A stretch of DNA of 64,000 bases, from contig NC_072894.1 of assembly GCF_027943255.1 (NCBI RefSeq), forward strand, positions 62,809,601 to 62,873,600, written 5' to 3'. Shown in pieces: positions 1 to 9,832 of this stretch (positions are counted from its first letter, which is position 1; each line of letters begins with the position of its first letter). The stretch is from Anastrepha obliqua (taxonomy: Eukaryota; Arthropoda; Insecta; Diptera; Tephritidae). The notes beneath the pieces were generated by a model, which searched no databases, was not told the DNA's origin, and saw nothing but the letters and a program-made list of their open reading frames with translations. The position numbers and the translations under genes were made by a program.

Positions 1-202
1 TGGTCGGATTACTAATGGGTGTTAAGCGTGGATTTCCAACCCACCAGTGCTTTTTGTGTACATGGGAAGGTCGCAAAAGAGATCAGCATTACATTGAATT
101 TAAGTGGAAGCCGCGAACATGCTACAAAGTAGGCGTAGAAAGTATAGAAAATCTACCATTAGTGCAGCCATCTCAAATCATTTTGCCATCACTACACATT
201 AA
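1..202 (+). pseudogene. 5' part of conserved protein of unknown function, cut by TTAA element
   Basis: The frame is open from base 3, so the gene begins outside the window; the ATG at 15 is internal. The peptide has a CFLC cysteine pair followed by WEGRKRDQHYIE and ends in PSLHIK exactly where a TTAA-flanked insertion begins. The frame resumes at 2216 as LGVVSNF after the insertion. I recall, without being able to check, that proteins with a CFLCxW...PPLHIKLG pattern occur in many copies in arthropod genomes, so this may be transposon-derived rather than a host gene. I assign no function. Because of the insertion it cannot be read through as it stands. Confidence 0.55.
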
Positions 203-1039
203 GGGGTAACACCACTGTAGAAATTTCAAAAAAATGATTTTTTTTTATAAGCTTAAAAAATTCTTTGAACCTTTTAAAATACTGAACAAAAAGTTGTATA
301 CGTTACCGAAGTCTATTTCATAAATATTTTAAGCTTTTAACCAAGCGTTAGCGACTGCTACCTAACGACTTCTCCAAATTTCCAAACTTTAAACGCGTTT
401 TTCTCAAAACACGTTTTCTGAAATTGGCACGCAGCATAACTCAAACAATTTTAAATATTTTTAATCAGGTTTTTCACTACGTCTGTATAATAACCTTCTT
501 AAGAGAAGAGCGTAGAGGATTTTCGATAGATTAATTTAAACGATTATTATAATTATTTAAGTGCCGTTTTTTTAGTCCAAAATAGAGTTTTTTCCTTCAA
601 ATGCTTGCTAATTCCACAAAAATAAATATTTTTTAAATCCCCTACGTGTTTCTCTAGCTATTCTTATCTAGATTAAGAAAAAAAAAGAAAGTGTGTGGTA
701 GTTCACGGAACCCGCACGATTGAAGTGAAACTTCTTTTATCAACAAATCAATAATTTAACTATTATTTCAATATAATGCATGCAGAAGTCATGGAAAGCA
801 TGGAATGGAGTTTTATTAAACAGAATTATTTATTTATTTTAATATAAAAAGAAATGAATTTATTGTACTCAATTACATTTGGTTCTCGGCATTGTCATTA
901 TCATTATTGGATTCGTTTTCCAAAAATGAAACAAGGGCTTTATGGTAACTGAAATACGTAAAAAATGATCTACATTCTAATCTATCAAGGTATCGATGAA
1001 ATACTGCATCAATGGTAGTTCCGCATCTTGTTGTTGGTA

Positions 1040-1180
1040 CTACAAATTATCACTTATCGTACAACCGGAGGATTCCCTGTCACGGTGTTCAACAGTAGCT
1101 CTTAATTTTTTACGCTCCAAATACTCACGTTGCCGTTCAGCACCTGTTTTCGGTTTCCGTTTTTGTTGATTTGATGCCAT
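1040..1180 (-). CDS. Small basic ORF inside the nested element (46 residues)
   Basis: From an ATG at 1180 the minus strand encodes 46 residues beginning MASNQQKRKPK, followed by a charged, helix-prone AERQREYLERKK segment, then a stop at 1040-1042. Such AERxREYxxRKK segments are found near the N-termini of some transposon-encoded proteins (recollection). Downstream bases continue open only in other frames, so this looks like the start of a decayed longer protein. It is not recognisable as a transposase. Confidence 0.3.
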   Translation of the reverse strand: MASNQQKRKPKTGAERQREYLERKKLRATVEHRDRESSGCTISDNL

Positions 1181-1382
1181 ATTTAACAGAAATCAATCAA
1201 CAAAACAAAATATGTTTGTAAGATTTGCTCAAAACTACACACACACTCTATGACGCGTCTCGCGTTACTAATAATATTGTGTTTGGGATAACTGTCAACT
1301 GTTTCCACCGAAATGCGTTCGCAAAGTGTATGGTCTTTGGTATGGTAAACAGATTTATGATACATTATTTTGCGGCGACAGC

Positions 1383-1468
1383 ACAGCGCGATAGCCCAGC
1401 GGCTAGCAATGTGGGCTTCCGATCCGAAATCCTTGGTTCGAATCACAAGAAAATTTTTTTTTTTTTTT
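1383..1468 (+). repeat. tRNA-like unit with poly-T tract (pol III-type, SINE head or pseudo-tRNA)
   Basis: An A-box-like TAGCCCAGCGGCTAG is followed by a B-box-like GGTTCGAATCA, with a CTTCCGATCC segment between them where an anticodon arm would lie. After four A residues comes a run of 18 T, which would stop pol III. The acceptor stem does not pair well, so this is not a functional tRNA. It resembles a tRNA-derived SINE head of a family different from the common SINE in this window. Confidence 0.45.
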
Positions 1469-1520
1469 TTTATACATTTATTTCATTTTGTTTTATGATA
1501 TGTTTATGAGCAGATTTTTT

Positions 1521-1683
1521 TCATGGCAGAAATACACTCGGAGGTTTGCCATTGCCTGCCGAGGGGCGACCGCTATTAGAAAAATGTTTTCATTAATTTT
1601 GCTTTCACCGAGATTCGAACCAACGACCTCTCTGTGAATTCCGAATGGGGATCACGCACCAACCCACTCGGCTACGGCGGCCG
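1521..1683 (-). repeat. tRNA-headed SINE, partial copy
   Basis: This is a minus-strand copy of the window's common SINE, keeping the head (GGCCGCCGTAGCC, read on the minus strand) through the segment reading CATGAAAAA. The 3' half and tail are missing. It lies inside the nested TIR element. Confidence 0.85.
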
Positions 1684-1759
1684 TCAATCAAATGTCATAT
1701 TTACAAATTACATTCGATAAGAATGCAATAATAAACGACCGCATTACATTCACGACGAC

Positions 1760-1932
1760 ACGCCACGCCAGTCTTTTAACAGATGGCGCTGGCATAGCGT
1801 GAGTTTTACGTAGTTTAGCGTAGTTTTACTCCTCACAGCGTTTCATCCACGCCACGCTTTTAACAGATGGCGCTGGCGTAGCGTCACATATCGATGAAAC
1901 GCTATGGTTTTACTCCTCACAGCGTTTCATCC
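1760..1932. repeat. Two tandem 84-89 bp units, subterminal repeats
   Basis: The units start near 1760 and 1849. Both carry CTTTTAACAGATGGCGCTGG and then GTTTTACTCCTCACAGCG and TTTCATCC. The second copy also contains GATGAAACGCT facing AGCGTTTCATC, so it can fold into a hairpin. The position just inside the 19-bp inverted repeat suggests transposase-binding subterminal repeats (inference). Confidence 0.75.
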
Positions 1933-2215
1933 TTCGAGACAAAAGAAGTTTCACTTCAAAAATGTTTCTTTGTTCCAGATTAAAATTTGCACCCTCTGTG
2001 CTGCGTGCCGCGGAGCTCCTTCAAGAGAAACCACATTACAAAAATGTCTCCAATGCCGCCATTTTGTAAAATTTTTCGATTAAACTTTGTAGTTTTGTAT
2101 TTTAGTATATAAGTAATAACTTCCCAAATCAGAGTGATTGTTTCCCCTTTCCTTCTATACAAAAAAATTCTTTAAAAATCGTGTTTATTTTACGCGTGTA
2201 CAGTGGTGTTACCCC

Positions 2216-2812
2216 TTAAGCTCGGTGTCGTATCAAATTTTGTTAAAAAAACTGGATCGTGAGGGCGAGGCGATTGCAAGTTTGCGCAATATTTTTCCGA
2301 AACTGAGCGGCGCAAAAATTCATGCAGGTATTTTTTTTACGAAGGCTTTTAGTAACTTTATTTTTTTAATGATGTGTATAATTTAAGGTGTTTTCAGTGG
2401 TCCGCAGATAAAAAAAATAGTTGCAAGTTATGAATTTTCATCAAAATTGAATGCTATCGAACAATGTGCATGGAAAGGCACTGTTGCCGTTATTGAGCAG
2501 TTTCTTGGCAACAAACGATCTGACAATTATAAAAATATTGTTGCAGAAATTATTTCAGCATATGGCGAAATGGGCATATTAATGTCGCTAAAGATCCATT
2601 TCCTTCACAATCATTTAGATGGTTTCCCTGGTGATTTAGGAGCTTGTAGCGATGAACATGGCGAAAGGCTCCATCAGGACATTGCGGCTATTGAAAAGCG
2701 CTTTAAAGGACAAGACATTACTTATATGCTTGGCGAATACTGTTGGTCTATTTGTCGCGATACTGACACAAATGCTTACAAACGCAAAAATAAAAGGCCT
2801 AAGTTTCTTTAA
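2216..2812 (+). pseudogene. 3' part of conserved protein of unknown function (two exons, one-base slip)
   Basis: This continues the 1-202 frame as KLGVVSNFVKK, then meets a run of seven A near 2245 where one extra base shifts the frame; the other frame continues as LDREGEAIASLRNIFPK. An exon ends at 2327 (CATGCAG/GTATTT), a 60-base intron runs 2328-2387 (ending TTTAAG), and the reading resumes GVFSGPQIKK and runs to a stop at 2810-2812. Motifs near the end include LKIHFLHNHLD, SDEHGERLHQDI and a C-terminal basic tail. The preserved intron and long open stretch suggest recent activity. The slip may be real decay or a homopolymer error. Function is unknown. Confidence 0.6.
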
Positions 2813-3943
2813 AAGCATTAAAATTTTTAATATAACAATTTTTAATTTTAATATAATAAAATTAATAAAAAAATTCGGGGTTTTATATCTCTATTGTAAT
2901 GCGGAGTGAAATACCTTTCTTTTGATACCCACATCGGCATATCTCATGCAATTTTTTTCGAACAGGTGGAACCCTGTGAAACATTGTCAGTGGCAACACC
3001 TAGATGAAAAGTCTAGAAATGTGATACACTATCTGTGTGCCCAATTTCATTCAAATCCGTTAAGCTATTCCTGAGATAGTGTGGCTATACAGATATGCAT
3101 ACAACAATTGCTCGTTTAAAGTTATAAAATACAAAAAAAAAAATTGTGGCGTTTACATGAAAATCGCCGATACACGTTTATTTTTATTTTTTATCCCCAT
3201 TCCGAAAAAGTATATTTAGTTCATAGGACAGAATGTGTGTAACGCGGTGTTATTAATCACTGAACTTTACAAGTACGGTTTTGAATGATTTAGCTCCGTA
3301 TGACTTAAATATAAATATATATAATTTATAAATATACAAATAAATAAATAAAATATATAAATATATAAAATAAAAAAGAACACTGCAGGGACCTTGTTTC
3401 GAGCCCACTGAAAGAGATGCAACCTAAATTAGTGTGTGCACTGAGAAGTCGATCAATAAATCAAATTTAGTGGTTGTTTCGAGAAAAAAGCAAGAAATTT
3501 GCTTTAAGTTAGTCTAATTTGTGGAGGATTTCTTTGAAAGGGAATAAGTACAGAGTTCTATTAATTTCCAAACATTTGGGGGAATAAATTGGTATGGTTA
3601 AGTTTATGAGAAATCTCATCATCTAATGTGACCATTGTGCGAGCACTTATGGATTCTAGACTTCTTGCTACTCTTTCAGGCAACGAAATCCGGTGAAAGT
3701 CGTCTAAAATTGAACTTATGTACGCAAATATTATTTTTAAGCTGAGATATTTGCTTAGTTTTATAAAATCGGTTAAACATATTTAAAAAAAAATGTCCCA
3801 GAACTCATTACGAGAGAGTCTAACATCGTCATGATTGCTGTTACTTTTAGGTTTATTGTAAATTCAAAACTATCTGCTTTTCTCTAAGTATAATACGCGT
3901 GAGTAGAAAATGGAAAAATAAATAAAATATGCAAATGTATATA
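2813..3943. other. Non-coding, AT-rich; no gene seen
   Basis: It follows the stop of the unknown gene. At 3045-3100 is a stretch (CCGTTAAGCTATTCCTGAG) of a kind I have seen in arthropod repeats. At 3305-3375 there is a low-complexity TA/AAAT tract. The rest shows no coding signal or element ends. Confidence 0.5.
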
Positions 3944-4545
3944 CAGTAGGTTCTGTTTTTATGCGGTAGATACGTTCCGCAAGAAACATCATAAAAAAAA
4001 ACAGCATAAAAAAAGCTACTAGTACTATAGTAAAACTATAGATACGTTTCAAATGCTAAAACCGCATAAATCTGAAATAATGTAATAAAATCGCATAAAA
4101 AGGGCACTAGTCCCATATTATAACTATAGATACGTTCCATAGACCGCATGAATCTGAAATAATTAAATAAAATCGCATAAACAAAATATTGTATTTTTGA
4201 AAATTATATCTTTATTTAAGAAACGTCAGAATCGAAAAATAAATTTAAGTCAGAAATAGAATCAGACAATACCCACATGTTGCGCGTTCGTTTAGGATTT
4301 GGCGTAAAATCACTTTCGTCACTTTAGGAAATGTACACGTCTGATCTAGATAGTTATGCAGGCGGTTCCATACTTGTAGGGTTTGCATTTCTGATGTAAT
4401 CTGTGATGAGTTTTTGCTTAGCTGGTTTAGAATCTTGTTTATATGTACAATTCCCGATAGGTCGACATGCATTTTGTAATTTAAAAAAAATCCGCACTAT
4501 TTCAAAACCGCATAAAAAAAAGCCGCATAAAAACAGAACCTACTG
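3944..4545 (-). mobile_element. pogo/Tigger-like non-autonomous DNA element
   Basis: The element is bounded by 23-bp perfect inverted repeats starting CAGTAGGTTCTGTTTTTATG (3944) and ending with the reverse complement at 4545. TA duplications lie at 3942-3943 and 4546-4547. A CAGT terminus with TA duplication is typical of the pogo branch of Tc1/mariner. Two tandem copies of a roughly 90-base unit (about 4010-4180) carry ACTATAGATACGTT and TCTGAAATAAT. A 75-residue minus-strand frame (4245-4472) could be a leftover of transposase but lacks a recognisable catalytic motif. Confidence 0.8.
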
Positions 4546-6783
4546 TATTATATTTTTCAATTTCAATACATACATATAAAAAGAAAAATTATGTATATTC
4601 CACACAACTTTAAAAAGTAAGAAACAGGAAATTTTAGTTTTATTTTTTTATTTCTAAAAATTGTAGTAGGTACCCAAATAAATAAGCCTAAAAGCATCCC
4701 ACTGAGATAAGTGAGCAAGTCCTTCAACATATCTGAACATTCAAGTATACAAGTAAATATGTACTCTTTTGTACATATGCAAATATCTTGCGCGTAAACA
4801 ACACTCATACGCTTATACTATAGGTCAAATTGCCTCGATTTAAGGAAGTAAATATTATAGAAGAGAAGTGCTAAAGCGGGAACATACGACTATAACCGTT
4901 TTTGTCAGGCTGATAAGCGCAACGTAGGCCCACTGAGTCTGTAACATTAAGAGGCGATAGGCAACATACACACATACACACATTCACATACTCTATATAT
5001 GAACAGTTGTAAGTGTCCTGTATACTGAATGTAGCTAATGTAGTTGTAGGAGATAGCTTCGCTATAGTCGCATAGCTGTAAACTTAATTTGCATACACAA
5101 GGCTCTTGAGGCATGTAATAAAAATGATAAAACCCTCGAGAGGACAGCCAACTTTGGACGAACGACGAAGAGACGAAGCGACGGTTAGTGAGAAACCTCC
5201 TAGGTTGGTTTGTTTTTAAAAACAAGGTGCTCTCTTGGCTGCATAAGTATATATGTATGTGTATATGTGTGAGTTTTCATATACACACATGCAAACATAG
5301 GCATTTATGAAACCGGGGTGAAAGCGTCAGAACGCAAAAATCAACATTACAAGTAAAATTTATATGGCGGCCCGAAAATAAAAGTTATTAGAATGAAACT
5401 AGGCCATCTGCTTTTTGGGAAATGATGAATAACGCTTTCGCTTTTGGCAAGTCTCTTAGCCTAGTACTGTTAGCATTAAGTTGAGTTAGTGAAGATTTTT
5501 TCATCCGTGAAAGAGCTCAAATTACTGTGTGTGTAAATACAGTTTTATTCTCTTTTGCTCAGCTCTCAGACCGCTGCTCGTTGGTTCTTTTTAAGGTTTG
5601 GTTTGATGCGCCTACTTTGTAGGTTTACTACTGCCTTTGCCGCTGTTTTTGGTTTCATTTTGTTAAGCACCGCGTCGCTCACGAGAGTGCAAGAACTTTA
5701 GCATTCCGTTTTGCAGTTAGAGTCCGTTACCGCTGCACGCTGTGCCGCCAAAACCAAACACTTGGCTATTTACATAATCAAAAATTCCACAAAAAATGAA
5801 CAAAAAAGAAAAATGACCTTTGAACTTTTCACTGAACTTAATAGCATGAACTAAGGCAATCAAAAGCGATTTCAAATTTTAAATGAAATCTCTTTCACCT
5901 CAAAGTAAGCAGTGATTGTTGCGCATTCCCATTTCGATTGCTGCTGATTGAACTGAACAAGCCGACTACTGATGAACTAGTCATAAGTATTTATACATAA
6001 TCCTTAAGGAATTAAAATATTTCTCATGATAGCTGGTACCATTAATGAAAATATTTACTAGTATTACTATTTCTATGTTTTTCTTTTCTTTTTTTCAAGT
6101 GCTCCTCTGTATACAATACTTTTAGCTTTATTATCGTTAGGTAGTTTTATTTTTGTCTTAAAAGTTTGGTTTCACGCCTTACACAAATAATTTTAATTAA
6201 AGCTTTGTTCATTCTGTTGAACTTACATAAGTTGACGGCACACAAAGACAAAAAAAAAGGCTTTAACTCGTCGAGCTCGCAAATTGAGGATACAGTTTTT
6301 AAAAAGATAAAGCAAAAGCAATCAGCATTTCTACTTATCAACTAATATCAGTGCCGCAGCCCGCATGACGTACAGATAATTTTTGGTTTGGTGCATTGCT
6401 TAGAAAGGCAAGAGCTTGTTAGATGCGAAAATTATATAAAACCATTCTGCTACCGAGGTATACCATCGTCAACCATTATTTATATTAATAAAACGGGGCG
6501 GTATCGATTTCTTAACTGTGTAAGGCAAGTCAGATATATCAAAAGTGTTGCAATGAAAACTAAAATCTTAGCATAACAATCGAGATGGTGACAATTTGTT
6601 TTACAAGGCTTTGGTACTCGAGAGGGTACTTTAGATTTGAAGATTTTATTTCTGCAACGTGAAAGTTTTTATATATTACTTTTTAGAAAAGTTATAAGAA
6701 AATAACAAAATATTATCGAAATATCGCTTTAATAAAATAAAATATTTTCATAAAATAAAATGTACAATATACAATATAAATAT
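4546..6783. other. Intergenic, no gene or element identified
   Basis: The region holds short CA/TA-rich runs around 4965-5010 and 5245-5300. A less AT-rich stretch at 5420-5780 lacks long frames. I see no splice-flanked exon, inverted-repeat element or retrotransposon motif. Confidence 0.4.
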
Positions 6784-6883
6784 ATAATTGGCGCGTACAC
6801 CCGTTTTTGGGTGTTTGGCCGAGATCCTCTTCCTAATTGGGGTGTGCGTCTTGATGTTGTTCCACAAATGAAATGACCAAACG
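6784..6883 (-). repeat. SINE 3' end fragment
   Basis: The tail half of the common SINE in minus orientation: ATAATTGGCGCGTACACCC, the ACACCC/GGGTGT hairpin, then the segment ending TGTTCCACAAATG. It is joined directly at about 6883 to an RTE-like retrotransposon fragment. Confidence 0.85.
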
Positions 6884-7350
6884 GAGATTTCGGACAGGGT
6901 GACTCGGTGTCGTGTGACTTCTTTAACCTGATGTTGGAGAGTATCGTACGAGTCGCAGAACTTAATCGCTCAGGCACAATAATCTATAAGAGCGTTGAAG
7001 CGACGCTTGGAGTGTTTGAGAGATAGAGTCTGCGCAAGATTTTTTGGCCTTTGCACGTTGGCAACGGCGAATATCGCAGACGATGGAACGATGCGCTGTA
7101 TGAGCATTACGACGACATAGACATAGCGCAACGAATAAAGATCCAGCGGCTACGTTGTCATGTCGACCGAATGGATACAAACGCTCCGGCTCTGAAAGTA
7201 TTCGATATACCAGGTACCAGCTGGTGGTAGCAGAGGAAGAGCAGGACTAGGCTTCACTTGGTGTGTCCAACTGTCGCCGGTTAGCGCGAGAAAAAAACGA
7301 CTGGCGCGCTTTGTTAAACTCGGCCAAAATCGCGTGACTACTATATCTAT
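6884..7350 (+). mobile_element. RTE-like non-LTR retrotransposon fragment, internally deleted
   Basis: Translation gives a piece of reverse transcriptase (GDSVSCDFFNLMLE, then AELNRSGTIIYKSV), which jumps to EATLGVFERQSLRKIF. The palm region with the YADD box is therefore missing. The C-terminal segment with RMDTNAPALKVFD and the segment after it are shifted and stopped. The intact arrangement is seen at 54150-55052. Dead copy. Confidence 0.8.
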
Positions 7351-7383
7351 GTTAGCAATTCGATTCTAACAAACTGCTCTGTT

Positions 7384-8062
7384 TCAATGAAATCTATAGT
7401 CATTAGCTATAATGGCTTCACAAATTCGAGCCACATTTTGTGTTGTTTTCTGCGCAACTTGTGCAAGTCATCTGCTTCATATATGTTTGCCTTTTAGTTT
7501 TTATTTAACTATCGTCGAAACGTTTTCAATGGGATCGCCATCAGACCTCTGTGAAGGTCAACAATCCAATCCAATATTTCAATCCCATTTTTTTGTTCCT
7601 TGGGATCGTTGTCTTCTTGTGTTTTTAGTCATCAAACTACACTCAGATTGGCGGTAAACACAAATAAACAGCCAAATCCTCTTTCGGAGATGCAGTGCCA
7701 AGCAAAGGGATTAATTGGATGCTTAAAAATTTGTTAAAGTTGTTGATTAACAGAAGGACACCAGGACTGATGTATGCTACTATTCGGCACACAAAATTTA
7801 TCTGTGCACGTTTGCCCAATTCCGTTTTGAATTTGCCTTAGCCTACCTAAGTCTGTTTTCAACGTGCTTCGGAATTAGAAGATCTTCTGCACGTAAACGT
7901 CCTCCAGTCGTGTCTGTAGATGCATTTACACCACTTTTCCTGAGAAGGACTTCAGCTTCACGCAACGATAAGTTCCGCTTTGTCACAAACAAATCTTGTT
8001 TTGCTTTGGAGAGGTTCTTTTTCCTTTTAGCCTCGTACACTGGAGGCGTCAACGTTTTTAAC
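7384..8062 (-). pseudogene. Decayed Tc1-like transposase
   Basis: On the minus strand an N-terminal helix-turn-helix-like stretch (TPPVYEAKRKKNLSKAK, RNLSLREAEVLLRKSG; about 8049-7850) is followed, after a deletion of most of the catalytic core, by a C-terminal stretch with GTKKWD, DPIENV, KLKGKHI and AIIANDYRFH before a stop at 7384. The order matches Tc1-type transposases (…LDWPSxSPDxNPIENVW…). Several stops interrupt it and no inverted repeats were located. Confidence 0.6.
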
Positions 8063-8356
8063 TTCGGTTCTCAGTTAAACTCATTTATTTATAATCGTCT
8101 TCAACTCCTTCAAATATTTTGCTGCATATGAATGTGATATTTTTGGATCTCTTAGAACACAGCTTCAAGCCGTTTTTTTATAAAATTGCACAACGCGTAT
8201 TGCGAAGAAGGTACGTCTATTTGGCAGCATTTAGCATAAGTTTGAATTTTGCCGTTCACGCTTCCATTAAACCTTAGTTCGCTTGCAGAGGTCATCATGT
8301 GAGTAAGCAGTTCTTATTCGAAGCTTTGCGTGGTTTTTCATTGTAGGAGTATTTTA

Positions 8357-9256
8357 AAGGGTGTTTTTTTTAGAGGTTAGGTTTTCAAGTTGGCACTACT
8401 TTTTTCATAGATGGTCTTTTTGACAGCTGTCACTTGATTTATGCTCAGTTTGGTTTGCCATTTCATAATTAATAGACTTGCACCTGAACAACGTTTGCAA
8501 ATCGTGCAAATTTATCAAGAAAATTTTGTTCAGCGATGAAGCTCACTTTTGGTTGAATGGGTATGTCAATAAGCAAAATTGTCACATTTGGAGTGAACAT
8601 AATCCACAAGCCATTGCTGAGACGCCGTTACATCCTCAAAAAGTCACTGTTTGGTGTGCTCTATGGGCAGAGGGAATCATTGGTCCATATTTCTTTAAAA
8701 ATGAAGCCGGCCATAATGTTACAGAAATGGAAAGTGTTACAGTCATGGCTCTATGATTAATGACTTTTTCGTGCCTGAATTGGACGATGTTGATGTGGAC
8801 GACCTTTGGTTCCAACAAGACGGCGCTACATGCCATACAGCCAACGCAACAATCGATTTATTGAAGGAAACTTTTGGTGAGCGCATTATCTCGCGCCGTG
8901 GACCTGTGGCGTGGCCTCCAAGATCGTGCGATATAACACCGCTGGACTATTTGTTGTGGGGCTATGTGAAGTCGCTTGTATACGCAGATAAGCCCGAGAC
9001 GATTGACGTCTTGGAAGAGAATATTCGGCGCGTTATTGCTGACATACGGCCCCAATTGCTGCAAAAAGTGGTCGAAAATTGGGCCTCTCGGCTGGAATTT
9101 ATTCGAGCCAGCCGCGGTGGCCACTTGCCCGAAATCATTTTTAAAACATAATGGCAAACCCTTATCTTTATAATTAAGCTAAATTCTTGGCCATAACATT
9201 AAACTAATATACGTTTTATCTCATCTTGAAAACCTAACCTCTAAAAAAACACCCTT
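8357..9256 (+). mobile_element. DD41D rosa-like mariner element, internally deleted, with TIRs and TA duplication
   Basis: The 33-34 bp inverted repeats begin AAGGGTGTTTTTTTTAGAGG and differ by one T in the T-run; TA lies on each side (8355-8356, 9257-9258). The start of the transposase (RLAPEQRLQIVQIYQE, near 8472) is fused by a deletion to the catalytic core beginning KILFSDEAHFW. The second aspartate is in FQQDGATCH and the third in TPLDYLLWG. I count 41 residues between them, which defines the DD41D group. The frame breaks near 8750 and the C-terminus runs 8753-9151. About 900 bp long, it cannot make a full transposase. Confidence 0.9.
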
Positions 9257-9258
9257 TA

Positions 9259-9500
9259 CATAACGTGTCCCAAACCCAGCGCACAACCAGTTACCCTGGG
9301 ATGCTTCGCCTTCTCACATTAGCTCGCTTTCAAACGGATTTTCGAGACCTACCCAGAGGATACCTGGGCGTACGCCGAAAGTTGTGAGTTGCTTGAACCG
9401 TATGCCGAAAAATCATTCTGCCCAATCTCAAGTGAATGGCATTCAGGGAAGAATTGCGTAGGATTCTACTCGCAGAAATCATCCAATGTAGAAGGTATCT
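9259..9500 (-). mobile_element. 5' region of RTE-like retrotransposon, inverted
   Basis: Read on the minus strand this matches the leader of the RTE-like copy at 32763: a segment with CGCAA then GCCATTCACTTG, later GCTAATGTGAGAAGGCGAA and GTGCGCTGGGTTTGGGA. Its 5' end lies at about 9490, directly beside the plus-strand 3' fragment that starts near 9505. Its downstream edge touches the DD41D element. Confidence 0.65.
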
Positions 9501-9504
9501 CTTG

Positions 9505-9832
9505 GAGTGTTTGAGAGAATGATTCTGCGGCAGATTTTTGTACCTCTGTACGTTAGCATCAGCGTGTATTAGGCAATGGAACGATTAGCTGTATGAGTTT
9601 TGCGACGAGAAAGACGTAGTGCGGCGAATAAAGATTCAGCGGTGACGTTGGCCGAATAGTCATGTCGACAAATGCTCCGGCTCTGAAAATGTTCGGTACG
9701 GTACCAGCTGATGGTAGTAGAGGAAGGTGGAGAAAGATTTGGTTTCACTTGGCGCCTCCAACTGACGCCGGTTAACACGAGAAGGAAACGACTTGCGCAC
9801 TTTGTTAAACTCGCCCAAAATCAAAAATAAGA
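9505..9832 (+). mobile_element. RTE-like 3' fragment
   Basis: It begins LGVFERMILRQIF and continues through degenerate versions of the family's C-terminal peptide (RIKIQR, VEKDLVSLGASN), ending near CCAAAATCAAAAATAAGAA. Multiple stops and small deletions are present. Confidence 0.75.

Larger units (their letters stand above)
720..1959. mobile_element. Inner TIR element nested in the TTAA element
   Basis: A perfect 19-bp inverted repeat, TTGAAGTGAAACTTCTTTT, lies at 720-738, with its reverse complement at 1941-1959. Next to the right end are two tandem copies of an 84-89 base subterminal unit. No clear target duplication is visible outside the repeats, so the superfamily is not assigned. The interior contains a small minus-strand frame with a basic segment, a tRNA-like unit and a partial SINE. 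It may be a second transposon inside the outer element or the real body of a composite. Confidence 0.6.
203..2215. mobile_element. TTAA-flanked DNA transposon with 17-bp perfect inverted repeats
   Basis: The ends are perfect inverted repeats: GGGGTAACACCACTGTA at 203-219 and its reverse complement at 2199-2215. Both sides are flanked by TTAA (199-202 and 2216-2219), the duplication made by piggyBac and Kolobok superfamilies. Terminal GGG rather than CCC fits Kolobok at least as well as piggyBac. No transposase frame is visible inside, so this is a non-autonomous copy. It has been invaded by another TIR element (720-1959). Removing the element and one TTAA rejoins the flanking codons as CTA CAC ATT AAG CTC GGT (L H I K L G), in frame with the disrupted protein. 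Confidence 0.85.
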
